From contig VNKQ01000010.1 in assembly GCA_016508695.1 (NCBI GenBank), positions 1,054,001 through 1,118,000 of the forward strand: a stretch of DNA of 64,000 nucleotides, given 5' to 3'. The notes under the pieces are model-generated. The model ran no database searches. It was not told where the DNA came from and was given only the letters and a program-made list of their open reading frames with translations. Within the stretch, counting starts at the first letter, position 1. Each line of letters opens with the position of its first letter. A program made the translations under genes and the position numbers. Source of the stretch: Hyphodiscus hymeniophilus. Taxonomy: Eukaryota; Ascomycota; Leotiomycetes; Helotiales; Hyphodiscaceae. Shown here piece by piece: positions 33,323 through 42,667 of the stretch.

Positions 33323-33691
33323 TATGAGCTGGGCCCAACGAAGGGCAGTGTTGAATGTTTTCAATACCTCAAATAGGACTGTTGAGTGGAGTAAACAACT
33401 GCAAGGTTGGTTGTAAGGCCTGGAGTTCCCCAAGGAGGTCTGTGCATTTCACCCCACCAGCACCTTGCCTTACGAGTTCTGATATCCATCAACACCTCAT
33501 CGACGGCAGGAGAAAAGCGACCACGAACTCGATATTCATTTTCTCTTGTCGCATGCTTACTTATCCCAGATCCCCCAGTCTATTCATCCATCACAACTGT
33601 CTTTTCCAATCACAAAACCCACGGTCACCGGCCATTATGTGATGGTGGTAGTCTCGTGCCGGCTATACAGACCTCGTCGACTACCTTCACC
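33323..33691. promoter_or_regulatory. divergent upstream region of the membrane-protein and SNF1-beta genes
   Basis: About 370 bp. On the plus strand the frame of the SNF1-beta gene is open upstream to an ATG at 33407 without a stop, so part of this may be coding. It reads as Ser/His/Pro-rich leader-like sequence, and I treat it as 5' UTR. Confidence 0.4.
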
Positions 33692-35224
33692 ATGGGAAAT
33701 AATCCCTCCACAAACAAGTCTTCGGGTTCCGCCTCTCCTCTAGCCTCGAGTCATGAGTCGGCAAAGACTCCCTCCTCTCGGCGCGATCCAAGGAATTTGA
33801 TCCAGAATCAAAGAGTTGCCGCTGCTGCAGAAGCTTCTCTCGCACAGGCTCGTGGAACAACGACCGCTACACATCGACCCCGAAACTCCCAATCAATTCC
33901 TTCTGCACACTTCAGTCACGCATCTCCGAGTTCACATAGTAACAGCCCATCGCCGCGCAACACGCAACTTCAAATGGGCTCGCAACAGTCGAAGGAAGAG
34001 CAGAAGGCGGATGTGAGAGCTCAACCCAGCAAGCCTGTCGACGTCCCAGTCTCAGCTATCAACACCGATTCTACGTCCCTAAGGTCGCACTCACAATCAA
34101 TCGATCCTTCGGGACCACCTGCCACACAAGACATGTCGTACCATCTCACCCGGCCTCCTAGGCTCCCACTGCCGATCGAAGAGGAAGTTCATACTCCTGG
34201 ATCGCCTATTATTGCACCAACCGATCTCGATATTGATACTCCATCACTAGATGTCGAGTCGCTTGACAACGACACCCTCCCTCGACGTTCCTCTGCGCTG
34301 AGCAATACTACAATTGATGAAGAGGATGCGGAAGAGCTGCGTGTAGACAAGACTGGAGCTACAGTCCCAACAACTTTCGAATGGCATCAGAAGGGGGATA
34401 AAGTTTACGTGACTGGAACTATCTTCCAGTGGAACAAGAAGCATCGGCTACACCCAGTGTGAGTTTGACTGGCTTTCATCAACTGTATATAGAGAATGTA
34501 ACCTTGCTGACATGAGATTACAGTGACGGTCAACCTGGACTTTTGAGATCAACGATTCACGTCCGACCTGGAACTCATCATATCAGGTTCATTGTTGATG
34601 GTATTATGCAATGCTCACCTGATCTCCCCACTACCGTTGATTTCGGAAACAATCTCGTCAACTACATCGAAGTCAGTGCGGATGACCTACCCCGCGAATC
34701 TCATGATGTTGCTGTAGCACAAGGCGCCCCGGTCTCCAGTCCAGACTCTCAGCAACCTGATGCTCCTGCTCAAACAGATACCAAGGCCAAGGCAGAGGAG
34801 GAACAGGAGGCCAGGAAGCCAGCTCCGAAAACTAAGCCTGTTCTACCACCCCACCGGTATACTTCACAAATTCCCCAATATCTTGTTGACCTAGACAAAG
34901 CTGAGGAAACCTCGGCATACCAATACGCTGCTGCTGCTATAGAGAAGCTTCCATCCCCTCCTAGTCTACCCGGATTCCTGGGCAAGCCGATCTTGAATGC
35001 TGCTACGCCAATGAAAGATGATAATAGTGTGTTGACTATGCCGAATCATACTGTTCTCAATCACCTTGCCACAAGCAGCATCAAGAATAACGTACTCGCC
35101 GTCTCTGCAACTACCAGATACAAGCGAAAGGTCAGCCTCACTCTCCTCTACTTGTACCTGCAATCCTAGCTAACAATTACAGTACGTCACAACGATCATG
35201 TACAAACCAACAGGCGATGAGTGA
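33692..35224 (+). CDS. GAL83: SNF1/AMPK complex beta subunit (Gal83/Sip2-like)
   Basis: The beta subunit tethers kinase Snf1 to gamma subunit Snf4 and directs its localisation for glucose-derepression. Start at 33692 gives MGNNPSTNKS, an N-myristoylation consensus. A second in-frame ATG at 33974 (residue 95) reads MGSQQSKEEQ, also a myristoylation consensus. After a disordered Ser/Pro-rich region comes the CBM48 glycogen-binding module, TTFEWHQKGDKVYVTGTIFQ, interrupted by an intron after RLHPV, resuming GQPGLLRSTIHVRPGTHHIR and VDGIMQCSPDLPT. The C-terminal ASC domain follows: PPHRYTSQIPQYLVDLD, MPNHTVLNHLATSSIKNNVL and, after a second intron (GTCAGC..TTACAG), the tail YVTTIMYKPTGDE. TGA at 35222-35224. 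About 465 residues. Confidence 0.93.
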
Positions 35225-36529
35225 GAGGCGGAATTTACAGGATTATCAGGCGATCGGTGATGAAAAATATTGCATGAATTATGATACGATACCGATGCCG
35301 CATGTTATTGCGCATCTTTCTCTTTTTTCTTGTAGATCTCGAAGGCTTCAGCTTTGGAATGCTCTGATTTGTCCATCAGAAGGATTTGAGATCAGTTCTC
35401 TGGTTGTATAATCAACTAAAATCAAAAACTCCTTCCAACTTATTTGGGCATTGATCTAAGGCAGTTTCCTAAAGATGCGATAATCAGGGGACATTGGGGT
35501 TGGACAGTCGTTCCACGAGTTTGTCGACACGTAAACGCTGATGCCTGTTAAGCCATTTCTCATGGTCAAGCCAAGCTGTGCATTCTTCCTCCAAGCTCTA
35601 CCCTTATTAATTTATAGATTTTCTACTTCGTTGTCTGTCCTTGCATTTCATTCTACGCCGTCCTCCTCTCGTGTGGTGACCACTAGGCAGCCGCTTTGAA
35701 ATCCTCCGTAATCAACACTTTCTCCTCCTGTGTGGTTTCGTTGTTTTATGGACCCCGTCATCAGCGATATTGGATGCCATGAAGGACCATATTCATCAGT
35801 CATCTTTGTAGAGTGTTTCCGAGGCTGTGGAATTCGCGCCAGGTAATGGAAGCAATCAACCAAATATTCGTTTACTCAACAGAATGGGGTTGCTGTATTT
35901 AGATCGAAGGATGTCTGTCTCCTTACGTGGATCAGCAAGTGTAGAACGTAGCCCCGAGTTTACAGCCGGATTTTGGACGGAAGCTTGATGATTGAGGGAT
36001 GCCAGTATTGGCTTCTTTGTAACCTTCACTACGACTTAGATTGCTTTCGTTTTAAATTCTTTTAGTCAAGTGAATACTTGGTTCTCAACAATCCTTTATT
36101 CTGTAGAGACTGCGGCGCTGATAGAGTATAGAGTTAGTTGAAGGCAGCTTGATTATGTTTCAAGGACACGATTCACAAGAAACGTTACATGATTCGTGAA
36201 TCTCGAAAGGGAAAGGACTGGAGATACTATCGAGAATCCAAATCGGGAGAGAGCCTGTCATAGACTCTACATTGCCAAGTGCCCCTTGAATGTGTAGTAC
36301 TTGGCTGAGACTAAGGCGAGCAAACGAAATTAACAGTTGCTAGTGGCTGGCAAACAGGGTGACATATCAGCTATTGTGGTAGTCAGAGAAGGACGCTGGA
36401 ATTAAACAGTTTTGAGTCAATATATGCTTTTTTTTTGGAAGCGGAGTAGGTATGCTAGGAGTCAAGACCATATACATGCCACTGTCTTGCGACTAGCCAA
36501 TATAACAGTACTCCAACATGCTCTTATTC
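35225..36529. other. intergenic region between convergent genes
   Basis: About 1.3 kb with no supported gene. A run of 9 T lies at about 36428-36436. Nothing else recognised. Confidence 0.5.
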
Positions 36530-39182
36530 TCACAAAAGTCCTGCCTTGGTCATGCTCTTCTCGAATAACTCACGGCATCGTACACGACTTCCCAGTTTTG
36601 CACAAAGTAAGAAAGCTCCACTCAGCTTTCTATGCAAGCTATACGTTTCCTCCGGTGGAGGTGCCAGCCTCTCTCGTATCATCACGGGAATCAGTGCTTT
36701 CACTCTGTCCGTTATGGTCTGATCCTTGAAATCATAAATCTCTGGCGAAGAATCTAGGAATGGTTCCGCCAAAGTAAGGACCGATGCGATATGTGCATCC
36801 AACATGGCCTTGGATTCGTGGCCGGTAAGATATCCCAACTCGATGGAATATTTACGGACAGATTCCTTGTCCGTTCTCGAGGCTGCGACCAGATTCTTTG
36901 AGTACAGCGTGATGAACTCCTCCGGGTACTCTCGGGACGCGCCGAAGTCTAGAAGTTCAAGTCTGTTGGTCTTTGCGTTGTAAAGAAAGTTGGTCCAGTT
37001 GGGATCCGTTTGCATGTACTTGAATTCAGTGATTTCTCGCAGACAGAGACGCAGAATTTGGGTCCCAATCCAGTCTCTCTGCTTTTGTGTGAAGCTCTGA
37101 ACTCTGGTAACTCCGATTCCATCCATGAATTCCATAGTCAAGACTTGCTTACCAGATGCTTCAGGGTAGACTTTCGGCACTAGGAACACGTCCTTTTCAT
37201 CAGCTAAGAGTTCCTCAAAGCGGCGGCCACATTCTGCTTCTCGGATATAATCGCATTCCCATGCTAACTCTACCCGAGCGTTTGCAATGGTTTTATCGAG
37301 AAATAAACCCTTCGGCAATAATCGTGATGCAGTAAGCAGAATTGCAAGGTTGCTAAGGTCTGAGTCGATGGAGTCCGCAACACCAGGATACTGGACTTTG
37401 ACTGCCACTGGAGCTCCATTTGATTTCAGAATAGCCTTGTGGACTTGACCAATTGAAGCAGCGGCAAGCGGTTTCTCGTCAAAGCTTAAAAAAAGCTCTC
37501 GCCAATCAGGTCCTAGATTTGCCGTCAAAACTCTGTTGCGCTGAGAAGCTGGCATGTAGTCCGCCCTGTCTTGCACCCGCTGCAAGACTTCCTGAATTGG
37601 TGCAGGAAGCATCTTTGAATCTTGGAAGCTCATCATCTGCCCTAGCTTCAGAGCAGCTCCTCTCATTTGTGACAGCTTTGTCACAAGCCGGTCCATATTG
37701 CCAGCACTAAGCATAAATGATCCATCACCTCCACTCCCACTGACTCGGCGAATGCTTTCACTGATCGCTCCTCCGAACATGCCAGCTGCTAACCCCCCAT
37801 AATTCCATAATCTGCCGAGCCTTGATGACGGAACTTTGGACTCTCGTAGTTCATAGGGGGTGGGTTGGGTTGTTGGCTCTTCCGAAATCTACGTCACTGT
37901 CAGTGATCAGTGTTTGTCCAGTTGCATTGTCCCGTGAGATGTCTCACCTTCGATGGTTGTTTGTCACTCTCTTCTGCCAGGTCCTGTGCAAGATTCTGAA
38001 TATCCGCATCTGCATCCCCGGGCTCTGCTGATATAGCTACGGCTTCGTCTGGAGCAATATCTGGCTTGGAAGGGAGTTCTTGGGAAGAGGTTCGAACGTT
38101 AAAGCTATCTTGTTCCTTCCCCTCTGCTAAAGTAGTCTTCTCCACAGGCGTATTCTTCACTCCCTTCAATCTCAAAACTCCTTCTCTAGTTCCGCGTGAT
38201 TTACCACCAAGCATCTCAGCAATTCTAGGACTGTAAAACAAATCCGTGTTGATATCACTTGGTGCCTGATCTTGCTTTGGCACAGCCTCCACAGACGGGA
38301 TCTGTGTGGTCTTCTGGCCCTCCTGAGCATTATAGAAGGTATCAGAATTCAGGCCCACCGTTTCAACATCTTGTATACTTGATGGATGCTTTGGAATCTT
38401 GACTCGAGGCAAGGACGAAAGCGTAGGCGAAGAATGTCCGAATGTTCTGTAGAAGCTGTCTCCATCATGACCTTTCTCCAGAGGATCTTGCGTGACATCC
38501 CCCAACGCATCCGCCGTCTTCGAGGGTATTTGTTCCTCTGATTGCCTTTGTATCCTCCGAGCTGTATCAGAGGACAGAGGTCTTGATGTAGGTATTGGTA
38601 TTGACGATGCGCTAGAAGAGATTGGCTCGAGTCCAGCCTGTCCCAATGGTTCCTTCCTTTGTTCATCGTTCGGCCTGTTCGAAACAATCTCCTGATCCAC
38701 CGCGGGTAGATTGAGATCGGAATTCGCAGGAGGTATTGTCCCATCAGGGAGAGGGTATCGATGCGCCTTCTCTTGTTGGATCTCCAATTCCTCCGTTGGT
38801 TTCTCATCCAGCGCAGAATTCGACTGTGATGTCTCGTAAAAATGATCCTGCTCCAAACCGTCCTGCCCTTGAGACTGGGAGACTTTGCCCCCGTAGCATC
38901 TTTCCTGGGTATCGTCTCGCGGTCCTTCGGTTGAGCAGCTGCTTGCTCATCCACAGCCTCGGAAGCCCATGCCGGCGCTCTCTCGTTTAGTCGTGAGGCA
39001 AGGATTGAAGCTGCTTTTGCGGTTTCCGTCACTCGGTCGGTCTGATTTCGAACCGCTCTTGCTAAGGTCGAGGTCCGGTTGTAGACGTCGAGTTGTCTTC
39101 CCCTCAGCGCAATGTGCTTCTGCGCAACCCCACGGGAGGCATTGAATAGGGCGCCTAGGTCCAAAAGCCTCTTCCCAGCCAT
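36530..39182 (-). CDS. COQ8: atypical kinase COQ8 (ADCK/UbiB family), coenzyme Q biosynthesis
   Basis: Mitochondrial ATPase/kinase-like protein supporting the CoQ synthesis complex. Exon 1 (39182 to 38955) ends WASEA. An 80-nt intron (38875-38954) joins it to SQGQDGLEQDHFYE and resolves the frame change; a second intron (GTGAGA..ACGTAG) joins SDKQPSK to ISEEPTTQPTPYELRESKVP. The kinase-like core has the KxGQ motif (ALKLGQMMSFQD), the Ala-rich loop (LAAASIGQVH, in place of a P-loop), the VAVKVQYPGV lysine, the ECDYIREAEC signature, and TDPNWTNFLY and LLDFGASREY, the catalytic and DFG-like motifs. The linker of about 250 residues carries four D-x-F-Y motifs. About 800 residues, longer than yeast Coq8 because of this linker. 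Confidence 0.95.
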
Positions 39183-39582
39183 AACAAACTATGCGGGATA
39201 CCGCAACGTATCATTCAGTCATGTTGTGGTTAAGGATGATCCTGCTTGATGGATGTTTTTAAAAAGATCTGGAGCTTGGACCCTGCGGCATGGTGACGCA
39301 GATGAACTTGTGGACTTCATTCCAACTACAGCGATATCTCCAAAAAAAGAATAAGCAGAGAAACTCTAGAAACAGACTGCATTAGACCTAAAGCTCCACT
39401 GGTTCACCGGTGAAATTCTTGAGAATAACAGGTGCTGTGAAAGGGACATCTTTGCTTCTGCAGAATGCACGAATTGATGTTGTGAGAGCTTCTAGAGTCT
39501 AAATATGCTATCTAATGGTAGCTCAAATTGGGTATTCCTAAACGCCTGCAACATGCCACCGGGTGAACTCTTCATCAATCCT
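39183..39582. other. intergenic region between tandem minus-strand genes
   Basis: 400 bp holding the COQ8 promoter and the ESS2 3' flank. Nothing specific seen. Confidence 0.5.
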
Positions 39583-40953
39583 TCACGAACCTTTTCCCGA
39601 AGGGGTCCATCTGGCCCTCAGCCCTGACTTATTCCTCACCATACCTGGCGTTCTAGGTCCAAAGGCATCCGGCGTGACCTTACCACCAGAACTACCCACT
39701 CTACTCCACAAACGTTGCGCAGCAGGGGTCAAATTACCAGACCCAACTCGTGGACTGCTTGGGAACTTTGGAACTGGAGTGCTGTCAATTTTCCCAGTCA
39801 TTCCAATTCTCGCAGAAGTTCTTTTGGACCTAGAATTAGAATCAACCATGCGGTGATGTAGATCCTCTCTTTTGCTCTGCTCTTTAATTACGAATGGACT
39901 TCTAACGGCATTTCCTTTCCCAAGGTTGATAGTAGGACCAGGGATATATGATTCCTCCTCTGGCTCGTCATCAACGAACGCATAACCATTGACTCGAGGA
40001 GTTTCACTTCCGTTGAATCCTGATTCCAAATCCGATTCTCGCCGACGCCCAGCTATAGCATCCCTAACAGCCGACAAGGAGGGCGATGAAGGTATGCTGG
40101 TAGTCTGTTGAATGGTTTCCGGTCCCGGCAAGCGCGTATTTGCATAAGAAACTCCCTTTGGGGCAGCTCTTGAATCATTTTGGGCCTTCTGGGAAATTGT
40201 TTCAATCGAGTCCTCCAAGCTCTCTGGGCCAAACATCAATTGATTATTCGGCTTTGACTTCCAAGCGTCCGGTCTGGCTGGCTTCTCTGCCACATCTCGA
40301 ATTGCGAGCCTGTTCCGTTCTCCCCCATCATCATCCAGGGAGCTTCTCGATTGCAGGAGCTTGGTCTCAATCTCCTGCTGCTTGAGCATCATTTTTGATG
40401 GCATCTTGTTATTCTCGGACCACATCCACCCGTGCTTCTCCCTATTCTTTTGATTCTGTTTGTCCACAAGCTTATAGAAACTTTCATTATCCTCGCTTGT
40501 ATATAATGATTGGAATTTGTCCAAGCTCATATTCGTGTCAACTTCCATTGCGGTTGTTGCCTCTGTAGATCTCGTAACATCAGACGCTACTGACATGGGC
40601 GTATCTCCAGCGAAGCCTCTTGGTGTATCTGAAGCTCGTAATGGTGTTTGTATCGAGGTTCCTCGCCTTCCTCTGCGTCTACCTGGGGTCATAACCTGCG
40701 TAAGTCGCCGCCCTGCGATGGAGACCCATGCTTTGTCCCCCGACTCCTGCGCATCCAAGTATTCTTGTTGTAGCTCGGTTTCGAGGAGACCAGGAAAGAA
40801 GTCTCGGGCGATGATTTCAGATATGGCATCTGTGTACGACTCTTCATCGATAACGTTCTTGGGTCGTTTGATGCGTTTCGGAGGCGGGGGCATCAGTTGA
40901 GAATCGTTTGAGCGCTTGGTAAGTGCCGTTGACTTGGCCTGCACCAGAGCCAT
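39583..40953 (-). CDS. ESS2: ESS2/DGCR14 (Bis1) nuclear protein, splicing-associated
   Basis: Homologue of human ESS2 (DGCR14) and fission yeast Bis1, found in late spliceosome complexes. A 456-residue single frame. The N-terminus carries the family signature: PPPPKRIKRPKNVIDEESYT, then AISEIIARDFFPGLLETELQ. Next are the TPGRRRGRRG basic patch, MSLDKFQSLYTSEDNESFYK (the conserved F..YTSEDN..F block), KNREKHGWMWSENN, and NNQLMFGPESLEDS. The C-terminal family block includes LTPAAQRLWSRVGS. The rest is predicted disordered, as usual. Divergent from NDUFA6 with 192 bp between start codons. Confidence 0.93.
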   Translation of the reverse strand: MALVQAKSTALTKRSNDSQLMPPPPKRIKRPKNVIDEESYTDAISEIIARDFFPGLLETELQQEYLDAQESGDKAWVSIAGRRLTQVMTPGRRRGRRGTSIQTPLRASDTPRGFAGDTPMSVASDVTRSTEATTAMEVDTNMSLDKFQSLYTSEDNESFYKLVDKQNQKNREKHGWMWSENNKMPSKMMLKQQEIETKLLQSRSSLDDDGGERNRLAIRDVAEKPARPDAWKSKPNNQLMFGPESLEDSIETISQKAQNDSRAAPKGVSYANTRLPGPETIQQTTSIPSSPSLSAVRDAIAGRRRESDLESGFNGSETPRVNGYAFVDDEPEEESYIPGPTINLGKGNAVRSPFVIKEQSKREDLHHRMVDSNSRSKRTSARIGMTGKIDSTPVPKFPSSPRVGSGNLTPAAQRLWSRVGSSGGKVTPDAFGPRTPGMVRNKSGLRARWTPSGKGS

Positions 40954-41145
40954 GATGGAGGTGCCTGCTCGTAGGCAAGATCTTGCGGGGTGCTTTACCG
41001 ATGTTGTGCGTGGAGAGGTGTCCGCGGAGGTGAGAGTATCGCTGGAAAGACGTTCCAGAAATTAATGAACAGTCACGTGCGACTTTAACCTCCTCTCATC
41101 GAGACCTCACTGCTAAAGTTCAAGCTCCGAACAATCACTGGCACA
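40954..41145. promoter_or_regulatory. divergent promoter of ESS2 and NDUFA6
   Basis: 192 bp between divergent start codons; no TATA box seen. Includes GTCACGTGCGAC, with a CACGTG E-box at about 41072-41077, a potential bHLH (Cbf1-type) site. Function of the site is inferred. Confidence 0.45.
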
Positions 41146-41877
41146 ATGGTAATCAACGCGACCTACCTCGCGCAGCGGACGCGCCAATGTAAGCCTGAAT
41201 CTATGATTGACAAGTATGCCAAAGCTAAGTGTGATACTCTAGCTGTCAATTGGAGCGATGCCAAACGAAGAGTCTTGAAGAGCTATCGAGAATGGATTCG
41301 AGCTGTACGTTATGCCGACGGTCACCCAGATTCACAGAACCTGTATGGCAATTTGAGCGGGGGTGGAGGATTGTATGAGAAGACCAGGGCTAATGATACT
41401 GTTGGACAGGCTCCTGAGATTCAATCGATGTACTCGCTCGGTATGCCGGCGTCTCAGCTGAGAACGAAGATGAGGCAGGAGTTTGAGCGGCATCGCTACG
41501 TGAATCAGATATCGGTGGTGGATATGCTTTTGTTCCAAAGCCACGCCGAATACCAGGTTCGTGGTCTTTTTGGCAAGATTATGGTGTGCAAACGGGATGT
41601 CGATTTTGGTGGATCAGAGTTGATGGGAGGGTACACTAGGAGGAAGAGAGTTATGCAGAATAGGGGCACATCAACGATGTTGGCATTGACTGACATTTCG
41701 CACTATAGGAGACGCTGAACTACTGGAAGCAATTACCCCACATTCTGAAGTATTTCCGAGCAGAAGAGGATCCAAACGCAAGACGGCCACAAAACTTCAT
41801 GAGTGGTTTCTTAGAGGTAAGATCAGTCGTCCAATCCATGAGTCTTCATCTAATCTCAACTTCAGGGCCGCAACTGA
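41146..41877 (+). CDS. NDUFA6: NADH:ubiquinone oxidoreductase subunit NDUFA6/B14 (LYR protein)
   Basis: Accessory subunit of mitochondrial complex I, a LYR-family protein that binds acyl carrier protein. Four introns break the frame. Exon 1 reads MVINATYLAQRTRQ; donor GTAAGC to acceptor CTCTAG joins SVNWSDAKRRVLKSYREWIR; donor GTACGT to GGACAG joins APEIQSMYSLGMPASQLRTK and FERHRYVNQISVVDMLLFQS; donor GTTCGT to CTATAG joins ETLNYWKQLPHILKYF; the last short exon supplies GRN and TGA at 41875-41877. KSYREWIR matches the LYR motif in this subunit family. Deduced length is about 120 residues, as in other fungi. Unspliced translation would give a false 190-residue product. Convergent with RPC19 (122 bp). 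Confidence 0.93.
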
Positions 41878-41999
41878 ATGATTCGTCCTTTCATAGCTTT
41901 GTACATATCCCAATAAACCTCAAATGAACTCCGCATAATTTTCTGTCCCTTTATACGCCGTGCAATGCAATCCTAAATTCTATCCATGACATCTGCTTG

Positions 42000-42667
42000 C
42001 TATGATTGCATCTCGCTGGTGTAGTCCTCCCTCGCAGCCACAAATTTCTCAGCTATCACATCGCACAAGTCCATCAAATCGGTCAACCCTTTTTCTAATG
42101 CATCTAGCGCAAGACCCTCTATTAACAGTTAATACTTGATCTAGTCATGGCGGTGGGGAATTAAGCTCACCGTAGGTCTGGATTCGGACGTTCATGACAG
42201 CCTCTGAAGGATGGGGAATCGAGTATCCGCAGAATTCGACATCGGGACTGCGAATGTATGCTATTAGACAAACAATTCTCATATCATATTCTCATGCCAT
42301 CCGCATTTTGCATCTTGAGTACTCGCACGTTGCAAGTAAGCTTGACAAAAAGTTTCAACATACTTCTTCATGATGATATACCGTAGAGCATTGCCTAGAG
42401 TATGGTCTTCCTTCGCGAACTCATATGATGCAGCCTTCTCTGAAGATCCAGCGAGCTTGCCAAAAGTCAGTCTCAACTTTCTGAGTCTGACCAGATGAGG
42501 AAACCTACCACTCGAATAGGCTGCTCATCGACACCGAGGATGGCGGGGTTTGCATCGTCTCCAATTACGTCTTCCGTCGGTTCTTCTGGCGGTGCTTCTG
42601 CCATGGAGACATCCTCTTCCTGAGAAGCCACTGGATCCGCTGCTGGTGTTTTTTTCTTCGGAGGCAT
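42000..42667 (-). CDS. RPC19: RNA polymerase I and III shared subunit AC19 (Rpc19/RPAC2)
   Basis: An alpha-CTD-like assembly subunit (partner of AC40) common to Pol I and Pol III. Start at 42667 gives MPPKKKTPAADPVASQEED, an acidic N-terminal extension. An intron (GTAGGT..GAAAG) joins QPIRV to LRLTFGKLAG, then YEFAKEDHTLGNALRYIIMK, the signature of the bacterial alpha/AC19 fold. A further intron (GTATGT..TCGCAG) joins NPDVEFCGYSIPHPSEAVMN, and the last (GTGAGC..TAATAG) joins RIQTYEGLALDALEKGLTDL to FVAAREDYTSEMQS and TAG at 42000-42002. About 140 residues, normal for the family. Confidence 0.94.

Noticed and set aside
36530..39182. Three separate genes on the minus strand (frame changes)
   Set aside because: Splice sites at 38875-38954 and near 37890-37945 join the frames into a single COQ8 gene.
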